Counted from the first letter of the stretch, positions 51,421-60,144 are shown. The stretch is DNA of 64,000 nt from an uncultured Collinsella sp. (GCA_958421275.1 CATZLI010000006.1:124001-188000); one strand, 5' to 3'. A program made the numbers and translations. Notes: generated by a model from the letters alone, not told the origin.

Positions 51421-53700
51421 TTACGCATCCTTGGCAGACGACTTAGCAGAAGCAGACTTGGCCCTGGTAGCGGCCTTTTTGGTAGTCGGCTTCTTGGCCG
51501 CGGTAGCCTTAGCAGCGGGCTTTGCGGCGGTCTTGGCCTTGGCCTTGGTCGTCGTGGCCTTTGTCTTGGCCGGAGCCTTCTTAGCAGCCGCGGGTTTGGG
51601 CTTCACCGAAGACGCACGCTTGCGCGTCGCCTTCTTGGGGGCCTCGACCACGGGCGGCTTATAGCTGCTGGGGCCGCGGCGCTTAAGCACCACGCCTGCC
51701 AGGCCGGGCACCTTCATCTCGATGGAGTCCATCTGCCCGTTCCAGGGATAGGGCTCGCTCGAGCAGGTGTAGGGCTCCTCACCGGCATATCCGCTGCCGC
51801 CAAACTCGGGACGGTCGGAGTCAAAGATGACCTCCCAGTCGCCCTCGCGCGGCACGCCCACACGGAAGCTCTCGTAGCTCGCCGGATCAAAGTTGATCAG
51901 AATTACCAGGTCGTCATCGACGTCCTCGCCCTGGCGCACAAAGCTCACGATGGACTGCTTGGAGTTGTCCGCGTCGATCCAGGTAAAGCCGTCGTCGGTG
52001 TAGCCGCGCTCGTACAGAGCGGGCTCGGCGGTGTACAGGTGGTTAAGCGCCTTGATAAACGCCTGATGATGACGGTGAGTCTCGTACTCCTCGGTCAGGA
52101 ACCACTGGATGGACTCGTAGTAGCGCCATTCAATAAACTGACCGATCTCGTTGCCCATAAAGTTGAGCTTGGCACCGGGGTGCGTCATCTGGTAGAAGGC
52201 CAGCGTGCGCAGGCCCGCAAACTGGCGCCACCAGTCGCCCGGCATACGGCCGATGAGCGAGCACTTGCCGTGCACGACTTCGTCGTGACTCAGCGGACAG
52301 ATAAAGTTCTCGGTAAAGGCATACATGATGGAGAACGTGAGCAGCCCGTGGTTGCCGGGGCGCCACGGAAAATCGGTCTGCATGTAGTGCAGGGTGTCGT
52401 TCATCCAGCCCATGTCCCACTTGTAGTGGAAGCCCAGGCCGCCGTCCTGCGGCGGATAGGTCACAAGCGGCCACGCGGTGGACTCCTCGGCCATCATCAT
52501 CACGTCGGGGTAGTGCGCCTCTACGGCACAGTTGACCTGACGGATAAACGCGCTGGCGTCCAGGTCCTCCTCGGTACCGTACTTGTTGAACTTCTTTTGG
52601 CTGGGATCGTCAATGCCAAAGTTGAGGTACAGCATGCTGGACACGCCGTCCATGCGAATGCCGTCCACGTGGAAGTTCTCGAGCCAGTATAGCACGTTGG
52701 AGACCAGGAAGGAGCGGACCTCGCCGCGGGCGAAGTCAAACTTGTGCGTGCCCCAGTTGGGGTGAATCTCGTGCTCAAACAGCATGTGGCCGTTAAAGGT
52801 GGCAAGGCCGTGGGAGTCGGCGCAAAAACCGCCAGGCACCCAGTCCATGATCACGCCAATACCCGCCTCGTGGCACGCATCGATAAAGTGCATGAGCTGC
52901 TGCGGGTTGCCATAGCGCGACGTGGCGGCGTAGTAGCCGGTCGTCTGGTAGCCCCAGGAGCCATCGAAGGGATGCTCCATAAGCGGCATGACCTCGATAT
53001 GCGTATAGCCCATATCGCGCACGTAATCCACGAGCTCCACCGACAGGTCGTCGTAGGAGTAAAACTCGCCGCGCTGCGCGGGGAAGGGGTCCATGGGGCC
53101 GGGGTAGTTGCCGTACTCGTCGGGCTCGCCCTGCGGCGCGTCGCCGTGGCGCTTCCACGAGCCAATATGCACCTCGTAGATGTTAAGGGGCTGAGACATG
53201 TGGTTGTGGCTGGCGCGGCGCCTGAGCCACGCGGCGTCGTTCCACTTGTAGCCATCGAGGGTCCACAGCACGCTGGCGGTACCCGGAGGGCACTCGGCCT
53301 TAAAGGCATACGGATCGGACTTGTAGAGCTTTTCGCCCTCGTTGGTCTCGATGAGGTACTTATAGAGCTGACCCTGCTCGGCGCCAGGAATAAAGCCTTC
53401 CCAAATAGAGCTCGTATGCACGGGCACCAGCGGGTTGGCTTGCTCATCCCAGTCGTTAAATTCACCAATGACGTGAACGCTCTTTACGTCGGGCGCCCAA
53501 ACGCAAAAACGCCAGCCGCGCGTACGGTTCTGCGTGTCGGGGTGCGCGCCCATCTTTTCCCAGCTGCGCTCCCACGTACCGATGCCAAACAGATAGACAT
53601 CGTCTTTGGTGAGCTCCGGTGCGTGCGGGGCGGCTTTACGGGTAGCAGGCTTTTTGGTTGCTGGCTTTAGCTTTGTATCGCTCACGTTTGATCCCATCAT
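51421..53700 (-). CDS. glgB: 1,4-alpha-glucan branching enzyme with Lys/Ala-rich tail
   Basis: GlgB (GH13_9) introduces alpha-1,6 branches. The protein has a CBM48 domain (GWRFCVWAPDVKSVHVIGEFNDWD), EVMPLMEHPFDGSWGYQTTGYYA, nucleophile Asp in DGIRMDGVSSMLYL, acid Glu in MMAEESTAWP and LSHDEVVHGKCSLI. The last about 70 residues are a KKAPAKTKATTT-like low-complexity tail similar to that of GlgA, and a shorter KPATKKPATRKAA segment lies at the N-terminus. The start is uncertain: ATGs at 53700 and 53697 and a GTG at 53685 are possible, none with a strong ribosome site. First gene of the operon. Confidence 0.94.
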   Translation of the reverse strand: MMGSNVSDTKLKPATKKPATRKAAPHAPELTKDDVYLFGIGTWERSWEKMGAHPDTQNRTRGWRFCVWAPDVKSVHVIGEFNDWDEQANPLVPVHTSSIWEGFIPGAEQGQLYKYLIETNEGEKLYKSDPYAFKAECPPGTASVLWTLDGYKWNDAAWLRRRASHNHMSQPLNIYEVHIGSWKRHGDAPQGEPDEYGNYPGPMDPFPAQRGEFYSYDDLSVELVDYVRDMGYTHIEVMPLMEHPFDGSWGYQTTGYYAATSRYGNPQQLMHFIDACHEAGIGVIMDWVPGGFCADSHGLATFNGHMLFEHEIHPNWGTHKFDFARGEVRSFLVSNVLYWLENFHVDGIRMDGVSSMLYLNFGIDDPSQKKFNKYGTEEDLDASAFIRQVNCAVEAHYPDVMMMAEESTAWPLVTYPPQDGGLGFHYKWDMGWMNDTLHYMQTDFPWRPGNHGLLTFSIMYAFTENFICPLSHDEVVHGKCSLIGRMPGDWWRQFAGLRTLAFYQMTHPGAKLNFMGNEIGQFIEWRYYESIQWFLTEEYETHRHHQAFIKALNHLYTAEPALYERGYTDDGFTWIDADNSKQSIVSFVRQGEDVDDDLVILINFDPASYESFRVGVPREGDWEVIFDSDRPEFGGSGYAGEEPYTCSSEPYPWNGQMDSIEMKVPGLAGVVLKRRGPSSYKPPVVEAPKKATRKRASSVKPKPAAAKKAPAKTKATTTKAKAKTAAKPAAKATAAKKPTTKKAATRAKSASAKSSAKDA

Positions 53701-53897
53701 GACGCGGCAGCGTGTTGCCTTGGTGACTAGATGCGAAAGGTCCAAGGCTGCACGAATCGAAGGGACGGCGATAGTTCTATGATTCGTTCCACCTCGCGTG
53801 CTCGGTGGAACTTTCGGCAGAAACTACGATAACACCTGTACGTTACTTTTATGAACGAAAGAGGATTTGCGGGGGCGTTTAATCGGTAAGCGCCATG

Positions 53898-53937
53898 TTT
53901 ATACCACTTGCAGAATTGACGTGGTAAAACTCTTGAC
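53898..53937 (-). promoter_or_regulatory. Candidate promoter/operator of the glg operon
   Basis: On the minus strand TATAAA (53903-53898) could serve as -10 element. GTCAAGAGTTTTACCAC (53937-53921) overlaps the expected -35 position and contains the GGTAAAAC half-site on the other strand. The -35 hexamer itself is poor, as expected of an activated or repressed promoter. Confidence 0.35.
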
Positions 53938-53976
53938 AGTTTTATCAATTAGCGTTTCTAGATTGTTAGGTTGACG

Positions 53977-53996
53977 TTTGGTAAAACGTTTTTAGC
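53977..53996. promoter_or_regulatory. Candidate LacI-type operator in the glgB/HAD divergent region
   Basis: TTTGGTAAAACGTTTTTAGC is centred on the perfect palindrome AAAACGTTTT, a pattern typical of LacI-family binding. It lies 36 bases before the HAD gene start in the 331-base divergent region 53701-54031, which holds no gene. TTGACA at 53933 could be a -35 for the rightward gene. Confidence 0.4.
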
Positions 53997-54031
53997 AGGT
54001 TGTTTACCCTTTGACATCGAAAGGCTCGTAT

Positions 54032-54721
54032 ATGGACCACATCGCCGCCTCAAGTGTCGCTTTTATTTTCGATTGCGACGGCACACTGGTTAACAGCACC
54101 CTCGTTTGGGCCTATGCCCAGCCCGAGTTATTGCACCGCCACGGAGTTGACGTGACGGTCGACGATTTTGCCCAGTTTGAGCATTTGTCGCTCGAGGACG
54201 AGTGCCAGGCCTACCACGACACCTGGGGCATTGGCGCAAATGGCGTGGAGCTCTACCGCGAGCTGAGCGACATCCTGATCGATGGCTACTCCAAGGTGCC
54301 GCCGCGCGAGGGCCTGCTTGCATTTTTGAAGCAGGCGAAGGAGGCCGGTATTGCCATGTGCGTTGCCACGTCCACGCCGGCTAAGCTTGTTGAGTCTGCG
54401 CTTGCGGGCGCCGGTCTCGATGCCTACATGGAGTTTGTGACCACCACGGGCGAGGCGGGGCGCTCCAAGCAGTTCCCCGACGTATATGAGTTGGCGTTGC
54501 GCCGTCTGGAGGAACGCCACGGGCACAAGTTTGAACGCGCATGGGTGTTCGAGGACGCCGTCTTTGGCCTTAAGAGCTCTGGCAGCGCCGGCTTTAAACG
54601 CGTGGGCATCTATGACCCGCACGGCCGCATGAAGCGCGACGAGGTTCGCGACAACTGCGACATCTTTATCGATAGCTATGAGGACCTGGATCTGGTCCGC
54701 GTGCTTGCGTTTGAGGGATAG
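54032..54721 (+). CDS. HAD-family phosphatase (beta-phosphoglucomutase-like)
   Basis: The 229-residue protein has the HAD motif I FIFDCDGTLVNST, a helical cap (residues about 20-90), motif II CVATSTPAK, the Lys of motif III in GRSKQFPDVYELA and the acidic motif IV WVFEDAVFGLKS. This is the subfamily that includes phosphoglycolate phosphatases and beta-phosphoglucomutase. The substrate is not predictable; the position opposite glgB hints at sugar phosphates. The ATG at 54032 follows GAAAGG; a TTG seven codons upstream is less likely. Confidence 0.88.
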   Translation: MDHIAASSVAFIFDCDGTLVNSTLVWAYAQPELLHRHGVDVTVDDFAQFEHLSLEDECQAYHDTWGIGANGVELYRELSDILIDGYSKVPPREGLLAFLKQAKEAGIAMCVATSTPAKLVESALAGAGLDAYMEFVTTTGEAGRSKQFPDVYELALRRLEERHGHKFERAWVFEDAVFGLKSSGSAGFKRVGIYDPHGRMKRDEVRDNCDIFIDSYEDLDLVRVLAFEG

Positions 54722-54730
54722 GCGAGAGCT

Positions 54731-55372
54731 GTGGCTTGCAAAGTATTAGTAGTCTGCGGCTCACCGTTGGTGGCGAGCGCGGATCTATTACGTCAGCTAG
54801 CGGGGGAGTGCGACCACGTTGTCGCCGTGGATCGCGGGCTCGACGCGCTGCTAGGCGCGGGACTGAGCTGCGACGTGTATGTAGGGGATGCCGACACAGT
54901 GAGCGACGCGGGTCGCGCGCTGGTCGATGCCGCCACTGACTTTGAAGTTGAGCGCCACGACCCGTACAAGGACTATACCGATCTGGCGCTGGCGCTCGAT
55001 TCCGTTCGCCGTCGCTGGCCGGGTGCCGAAGTGGTTGCGACCTGCGCCACCGGCGGCCGCCCGGATATGGCGCTTTCCGTATTGGGGCTGCTCGCGAGCT
55101 ACGAGGATGCTCCCATCTGGATCGCCGAGGACAAGGTGGTCGCCCGCATCCTCCACGCTGGCGAGTCGTGGGCTATCGAAGGCGCCGAAGGCAAGACGTT
55201 TTCCATCATCGCCATAGCCCCCGACACCGAGGTAAGCGAACACGGTCTAGAGTGGGAGCTAGATCGGAGCCCGCTGGACCTGTTGGCCGACACCGGCATT
55301 AGCAACGTCGTCAGGTCAACAGCCGCGATCCAAGTTCACACCGGCACGGCTATCGCTTACCTATATCAATAG
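54731..55372 (+). CDS. Thiamine pyrophosphokinase
   Basis: The 213-residue protein transfers pyrophosphate from ATP to thiamine. It shows VVCGSPLVASADLLRQL, VAVDRGLDALLGAGLSCDVYVGDADTV (metal-binding GD.D), the conserved DYTDLALALDSV and CATGGRPDMALSVLGLL, and a beta-sandwich C-terminal domain ending TAAIQVHTGTAIAYLYQ. A GTG start at 54731 lies 9 bases after the HAD gene stop, so the two are probably one unit. Confidence 0.88.
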   Translation: MACKVLVVCGSPLVASADLLRQLAGECDHVVAVDRGLDALLGAGLSCDVYVGDADTVSDAGRALVDAATDFEVERHDPYKDYTDLALALDSVRRRWPGAEVVATCATGGRPDMALSVLGLLASYEDAPIWIAEDKVVARILHAGESWAIEGAEGKTFSIIAIAPDTEVSEHGLEWELDRSPLDLLADTGISNVVRSTAAIQVHTGTAIAYLYQ

Positions 55373-55442
55373 GTATTTAGAGTCTGACCCAAAAAAGTCC
55401 TTGCACGTCGCGCCAACTTCCCCTATAGTATAATCTCATCAC

Positions 55443-55518
55443 GGGGGCGTAGCTCAGCTGGGAGAGCGCTTGACTGGCAGTCAAGAGGTCAGGGGTTCGA
55501 TCCCCCTCGTCTCCACCA
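55443..55518 (+). tRNA. tRNA-Ala (GGC)
   Basis: The 76-base sequence folds as a full cloverleaf: acceptor GGGGGCG/CGTCTCC with the G3-U70 pair that identifies tRNA-Ala, D arm GCTC...GAGC, anticodon stem CTTGA/TCAAG with loop CTGGCAG (anticodon GGC), T arm AGGGG-TTCGATC-CCCCT and an encoded ACCA end. Confidence 0.97.
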
Positions 55519-55528
55519 TCGTGAATGC

Positions 55529-55556
55529 AAGGCCACTCAATCGAGTGGCCTTTTTT
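55529..55556 (+). terminator. Terminator after tRNA-Ala
   Basis: AAGGCCACTC pairs with GAGTGGCCTT, followed by six T, 10 bases past the tRNA. It is a typical intrinsic terminator. Confidence 0.9.
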
Positions 55557-55634
55557 ATTTGCATGCGATATTTAGTGGTTGAACTGCATTTTTGCAAAAT
55601 ATGCAAGTTGCTTTCCTGTTCAAGTTCGCCGTCA

Positions 55635-55669
55635 GCTGTAGTTGTCGCAAAATTTGCGACAACTACAGC
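55635..55669. repeat. 35-nt near-perfect palindrome in the tRNA-capsule gap
   Basis: GCTGTAGTTGTCGCAAA and its exact reverse complement are separated by one base, a 17-bp stem. It lies in the 858-base gap 55519-56376, which is lower in GC and has no convincing gene. It may be a protein-binding site or a hairpin element. Confidence 0.7.
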
Positions 55670-56110
55670 CCAAAAAGTTGCGCAATTACCTTCCCGGTTT
55701 TGTACAAAGTTTGTTAGCCATACATAATAGTTTGAGCAATTCACGCCGCCAGCAATACAACTCAGGCAGTGCTCGCCAACCCACACACCCCCATAAACCT
55801 GCGGCAATGCGTGCAAGACGGTACAATATCTCCCATAACCACGGCGAATAAACTATATGTTGCTCAACACACCCCAAAACGTATGGGCGACCTGCTGTGC
55901 TAGGATAAATATCGTTACATGGGTTCAACTGTCTTCACGGCTCCAGCAAGCCGCAAAGCGCAGGGTTGATCAGCATCCGGCCGTAACGGCGGTGCCAGAA
56001 AAGCCACGAGCTCCAATAGAGTAGTCATGCAGCAATGCATTGAATTGTTTTGCGGTCATTTTTATATCTGCAAGATATTTTATGCACATTTAACATGGCA
56101 AAATGCAGCA

Positions 56111-56190
56111 AGCACTTCAGCTGTTTGCGTGCGAGTCAGTCAGTTTGAATCATCCCCAGACTGACTCGCACGCAGCCAACTGTATGTGCT
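56111..56190 (+). promoter_or_regulatory. Leader hairpin 1 upstream of loaP
   Basis: 56111-56141 and 56159-56190 form an imperfect stem of about 31 bp, with GCGTGCGAGTCAGTC fully paired, around a 17-base loop. It precedes the capsule operon and has no T-run, so it may be part of the structured leader rather than a plain terminator. Confidence 0.5.
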
Positions 56191-56274
56191 TTCGTCATTA
56201 AGTCGATTGGTCACATACGAGCTGCGACATACATACCGTTCACGGTGGGGCAGAGCCACGTGCTTGTCTAACTG

Positions 56275-56346
56275 GGCTCAGGGTTTGAATATGGAGCGCC
56301 TTCGCGCACAAGCGCCCTGGCGAAGCCATATCCAAACCCCGTGAGC
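56275..56346 (+). promoter_or_regulatory. Leader hairpin 2 upstream of loaP
   Basis: GGCTCAGGGTTTGAATATGG pairs with CCATATCCAAACCCCGTGAGCC (few mismatches), and an inner CTTCGC/GCGAAG stem extends it. The structure ends 30 bases before the loaP start and 15 bases before its ribosome site. Confidence 0.55.
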
Positions 56347-56376
56347 CACACGTAAGACAGCAAGGGGGTGGTGCTC

Positions 56377-56922
56377 GTGTGGTATGTGATCCAGGTCATT
56401 AACGGTCGCGAAGACGTAATGCGCGAGCGCATCGAGCGCATGGTGCCGGCTAGCGCCATACAGGAGCTCTTTTATCCCCAATTTCAAACCGAGATTAAGG
56501 TACACGGCGAATGGGTCGATACGACCAAGCCGCTCTTTCCCGGATATCTTATCTGCGATACGGCAGATCCTCGCACCGTGCAACAGTATCTGCTGCGCAT
56601 GGACGACTTTGCCCGGGTGCTTTCCCAGGACGGTCAGTTTGTGCCGCTGGCAAAAGAAGAGACCCAGCTCATTGGCAGCTTTACGCATAGGGGAGACCGC
56701 GTAGTTCCCATGAGCGAGGCCCTAAAGGACGGCGACCAGGTCGTAGTGACGGCAGGCCCACTGCTGGGCCACGAAGGCCTTATCAAAACCATTAACAGAC
56801 GCAAGAGCACTGCTTATTTGGAGCTCGACCTGTGTGGCCGACGCGTAACAACTCGCGTTGGCCTCGCCGTGCTTTCAGCCGAGCAGCGCGTCACGCGAAA
56901 CCTTAAAAAGGCGATCGCCTAG
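56377..56922 (+). CDS. loaP: NusG-family specialised antiterminator (LoaP-like)
   Basis: The 181-residue protein has the NusG N-terminal domain (WYVIQVINGREDVMRERIERMV, LFPGYLICDTADP) and a C-terminal KOW domain (DGDQVVVTAGPLLGHEGLIKTINRRKSTAYLEL). Paralogues of NusG at the head of polysaccharide operons prevent premature termination across long gene clusters. GTG at 56377 gives the usual VWYVIQV start and follows AAGGGGG by 8 bases; GTGs at 56368 and 56371 are alternatives. The strong leader hairpins upstream fit LoaP recruitment to a structured RNA. Confidence 0.88.
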   Translation: MWYVIQVINGREDVMRERIERMVPASAIQELFYPQFQTEIKVHGEWVDTTKPLFPGYLICDTADPRTVQQYLLRMDDFARVLSQDGQFVPLAKEETQLIGSFTHRGDRVVPMSEALKDGDQVVVTAGPLLGHEGLIKTINRRKSTAYLELDLCGRRVTTRVGLAVLSAEQRVTRNLKKAIA

Positions 56923-56977
56923 CTGCAGGCGACTGTTTAACGGGACAGGGAGGATCCCCGGGGGCGGGGACGTAGGT

Positions 56978-57739
56978 TTGAAGGAAATAGTGTCAGACAA
57001 AACTGAATATTCAGAAGGAGCGCCGGTGGGGGCCGCGCTTGTTGCCCAGGCCATGAACAGCGGCGAGGTGAGCATGCGCTACAAGGCCATGCAGGCCGTC
57101 CTGGACTGGGATAACTCACGCCTGGCCTACCGTACCGTCAAGCGCGCCTTCGACATCGTGTTCAGCGGCCTCGTGCTGACCGTCATCGCCGTGCCGAGCC
57201 TGGTGCTCGCCGCCGCCATCCGCCTGGAGAGCGAGGGCAACCCGTTCTACAGCCAGATCCGCGTGGGCCAGACCCACCGCGACGGCAGCCTGTCCACCTT
57301 CCGCATGTGGAAGTTCCGCTCCATGTACAGGGACGCCGACGAGCGCCTCGCAGAGCTCAAGGGGCAGAACGAGATCGCCGGCGCCATGTTCAAGATGAAG
57401 GACGACCCGCGCGTCACCAAGATCGGCAGGTTCATCCGGAAGCACTCCATCGACGAGTTCCCGCAGTTCCTCAACGTGTTCCTGGGCCAGATGTCCGTCG
57501 TGGGCCCGCGCCCGCCGCTGCCCAACGAGGTGGCGGAGTACACCGAGTTCGACCTGCAGCGCCTGGCCGTCAAGCCCGGGATCACCGGCTGGTGGCAGGT
57601 GACGGAGCGCAACTCGACCGGGTTCGACGGCATGGTCCGACGAGACCTGGAGTACATCGCCAACCGGGGCGTCATCACCGATCTCAAGATCGTTCTACTC
57701 ACGGTGATCGAGGTCATCACCGGCAAGGGTGCGTGCTAG
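56978..57739 (+). CDS. Undecaprenyl-phosphate sugar-1-phosphate transferase (priming glycosyltransferase)
   Basis: This membrane enzyme starts the polysaccharide repeat on the lipid carrier. The 253-residue protein has one membrane segment (FDIVFSGLVLTVIAVPSLVLAAAI) and the bacterial sugar transferase core: FRMWKFRSMYRDAD, RKHSIDEFPQFLNVFLGQMSVVGPRPPLPNEV and KPGITGWWQVTERNS. It is the short, PglC/EpsL-like form without the four-helix N-terminal part. The TTG at 56978 is used; a GTG at 56990, after AAGGA, is equally possible. The next gene starts immediately after the stop. Confidence 0.9.
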   Translation: MKEIVSDKTEYSEGAPVGAALVAQAMNSGEVSMRYKAMQAVLDWDNSRLAYRTVKRAFDIVFSGLVLTVIAVPSLVLAAAIRLESEGNPFYSQIRVGQTHRDGSLSTFRMWKFRSMYRDADERLAELKGQNEIAGAMFKMKDDPRVTKIGRFIRKHSIDEFPQFLNVFLGQMSVVGPRPPLPNEVAEYTEFDLQRLAVKPGITGWWQVTERNSTGFDGMVRRDLEYIANRGVITDLKIVLLTVIEVITGKGAC

Positions 57740-58864
57740 ATGCGCATCGCGATGATAGGGCATAAGAGATACGGCTCCCGCGAGGGAGGCGTGGAGGTCG
57801 TCGTGACCGAGCTCGCCCGCCGCATGGCGGCGCTCGGCCACGACGTCACCTGCTACGACCGTTCGGGCGCGGACGTCATGACCGGCGACGCCGCGGACGG
57901 CCGCGAGCGCGTCGTCGACGGCGTGCGCGTCGTGCCGGTTAAGACAATCGACAAGAAGGGCCTCGCCGCGCTGAGCTCCTCCTACTTCGCCACCCTGGCC
58001 GCCATCAAGGACCGCCCCGAGGTGATCCACTACCACGCCGAGGGTCCTTGCGTGCCGCTGCCTCTGGCGAAGCGTGCGGGCATCCGAACCGTGGCAACCA
58101 TCCACGGCCTGGACTGGCAGCGCGCCAAGTGGGGAAAGCTCGCCAGCGCGTACATCAAGATGGGGGAGAAGGCGGCTGCTACCAAGGCCGACGGCCTCAT
58201 CGTTCTGTCCAAATCGGCCCAGTCCTACTTCGAGGGCACCTACGGCCGCACGGCGACGTTCATCCCCAACGGTATCGAGCCAAAGCGGCCGAGGCCGGTT
58301 AATCAGATAAAGGAGAAGTGGGGGCTCGATGCGGGCTCCTACCTGCTGTACCTGGGCAGGCTCGTCCCCGAGAAGCGCCCCGAGCTCCTGATCGAGGCCT
58401 TTAATGAGCTCGATACGGACAGGAGGCTCGTCATTGCCGGAGGCGGTTCGGACACATCCGAGTACGAGGCTTCTCTGCGCGAGGCTGCGCAGGGCGACCC
58501 CCGCATCCTCTTCACCGGGTTCGTCAACGGCGAGCTCCTGGAGGAGCTTTACTCCAACTGCTATGCCTACGTGCTGCCCTCCGACGTGGAGGGCATGCCC
58601 ATGAGCCTGCTGGAGGCCATGGCCTATGGGTGCTGCTGCGTAACGAGCGATATTCCCGAGTGCGCGGATGTCCTCGCGGGCAGCGGCGTGACGTTCGAGA
58701 AGGGGAGTGCAGATTCTCTGCGGGCCGCGCTGCGAGACCTGCTCGCGGACGCTGGCCGCGCAGGCACCCTCGGCACCGCCGCCAAGGCGCATGTCGAGAA
58801 AACCTACAACTGGGATTCCGTCGTCGAGCGGACCCTCGAGATTTACAGGGGAGATGCCCGATGA
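57740..58864 (+). CDS. Glycosyltransferase family 4
   Basis: The 374-residue GT-B enzyme has an N-terminal domain (MRIAMIGHKRYGSREGGVEVVVTELARRMAALGHDV), ATIHGLDWQRAKWGKLA, and a C-terminal donor domain with YLGRLVPEKRPELLIEAF and the EX7E motif in SDVEGMPMSLLEAMAYG. It adds a sugar to the lipid-linked repeat unit from the cytoplasmic face. Donor and acceptor are unknown. The stop overlaps the next start (ATGA). Confidence 0.9.
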   Translation: MRIAMIGHKRYGSREGGVEVVVTELARRMAALGHDVTCYDRSGADVMTGDAADGRERVVDGVRVVPVKTIDKKGLAALSSSYFATLAAIKDRPEVIHYHAEGPCVPLPLAKRAGIRTVATIHGLDWQRAKWGKLASAYIKMGEKAAATKADGLIVLSKSAQSYFEGTYGRTATFIPNGIEPKRPRPVNQIKEKWGLDAGSYLLYLGRLVPEKRPELLIEAFNELDTDRRLVIAGGGSDTSEYEASLREAAQGDPRILFTGFVNGELLEELYSNCYAYVLPSDVEGMPMSLLEAMAYGCCCVTSDIPECADVLAGSGVTFEKGSADSLRAALRDLLADAGRAGTLGTAAKAHVEKTYNWDSVVERTLEIYRGDAR

Positions 58865-60144
58865 GGATTCTTCTCGTGAACAAGTTCCACTATCGCAAGG
58901 GCGGTGCGGAGACCTATTACCTCACCGTTGGATCCGAGCTGGAGCGCATGGGGCACGAAGTGGCCTATTTCTCCATGAGGCACCCTGACAACTTGCCCTG
59001 CGAGTGGGACAAGTACTTTGTGACGCAGCGCGAGTACAACAACGTTAGGAACCCGCTCAAGGCGGCGCGCGACGGCATGGCGCTGATCTATTCGCCAGAG
59101 GCGAAGCGCAACTTCCAAGCTCTTTGCGAGGAGTTTCGCCCCGATGTCGTCCACCTCAACAACGTGCACAGGCAGATCACGCTGTCCATTCTCGATGCCC
59201 CCTACCTGAGGGAGAACAAGGTCCCGGTCTTCTATACGGCACACGACTACGTGACCGTCTGTCCCGGCTACCTCATGCTCGACGGTGATGGGCGCGTCTG
59301 CGACGCGTGCCTCGAGGACGGGCACTACCGGCACTGCATCGAGAACCGCTGCGTGAAGGGCTCGCGTGCGAAGAGCGCGCTGGCGGCGATGGAGGCCTCT
59401 TTCAACAGGGCTCATAAGTCCAACCAGCGGATCGACAAGGTCATTGCGCCCTCCAGGTTTATGCGTTCCAAACTCATCGAGGGCGGCTGGCCCGAGGACA
59501 AGGTCATCTTTCTGCAGAACTTCGCCGACGACGCGATCCTCGACCGCGCGACGAATGCCGGGGCGGATGCGACCGACAGAGAGAACCCCTACCTCCTGTT
59601 CTTCGGACGGCTCTCTGTCGAGAAGGGCGTCGACACGCTACTGAGGGCCTTCGACGCCGCCTTGCCGAACCTTCCGCAGGACATGCGCTTGGTTGTCGTC
59701 GGCGACGGCCCCGACGCCGACGAGTTCAAGGCGATCGCGTCTTCGTTGGGCTGCGCGTCTCGTATTGAGTTCGCCGGCTATCAGACCGGTGGGGCACTGC
59801 AAGCGTATGTCGAGAGGGCTTCTCTCGCCATCTCGAGTTCGAGATGGCGAGAGAACATGCCGTATTCGATCGTCGAGGCTTTCGCTGCCGGCACGCCTGT
59901 CATCGGCACGAATATCGGCGGAATCCCCGAGTTGGTCGATGAAGGGAAAACGGGGTTCATTTGCGAGCCCGGGGATGTCCCGTCGATGGCGGATGCCATC
60001 TCGCGCGGTACGAGCGCGTTCTTGGATCGGTCCGCTTACTCGATGCTGCAGCGCAACTGCCGCTCCTACGTCATGGAAAACTGCTCGCGTGAGAAGTTTA
60101 TGAGCGATCTCGTGAACCTATATAAGGAGTCAATCGATGGCTAA
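58861..60144 (+). CDS. Glycosyltransferase family 4 with cysteine-rich insert
   Basis: The 427-residue GT-B protein starts MRILLVNKFHYRKGGAETYYL, has YTAHDYVTVCPGYLML followed by a CDACLEDGHYRHCIENRC segment that may bind metal, and a donor domain with LLFFGRLSVEKGVDTLLRAF and the ENMPYSIVEAFAAGTPVIGT motif. The Cys-rich insert is found in a subgroup of GT4 enzymes from capsule loci. It overlaps the following gene by 8 bases. Confidence 0.9.
   Translation: MRILLVNKFHYRKGGAETYYLTVGSELERMGHEVAYFSMRHPDNLPCEWDKYFVTQREYNNVRNPLKAARDGMALIYSPEAKRNFQALCEEFRPDVVHLNNVHRQITLSILDAPYLRENKVPVFYTAHDYVTVCPGYLMLDGDGRVCDACLEDGHYRHCIENRCVKGSRAKSALAAMEASFNRAHKSNQRIDKVIAPSRFMRSKLIEGGWPEDKVIFLQNFADDAILDRATNAGADATDRENPYLLFFGRLSVEKGVDTLLRAFDAALPNLPQDMRLVVVGDGPDADEFKAIASSLGCASRIEFAGYQTGGALQAYVERASLAISSSRWRENMPYSIVEAFAAGTPVIGTNIGGIPELVDEGKTGFICEPGDVPSMADAISRGTSAFLDRSAYSMLQRNCRSYVMENCSREKFMSDLVNLYKESIDG

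Noticed and set aside
47859..51446. A 1195-codon plus-strand open frame opposite glgC and glgP
   Set aside because: It is a shadow frame created by the GC-rich third positions of the minus-strand genes; it has no recognisable domain and the opposite genes have full catalytic motifs.
55443..55518. tRNA-Ala as an attachment site for an integrated island
   Set aside because: No integrase gene and no second copy of the tRNA 3' end were seen in the window.
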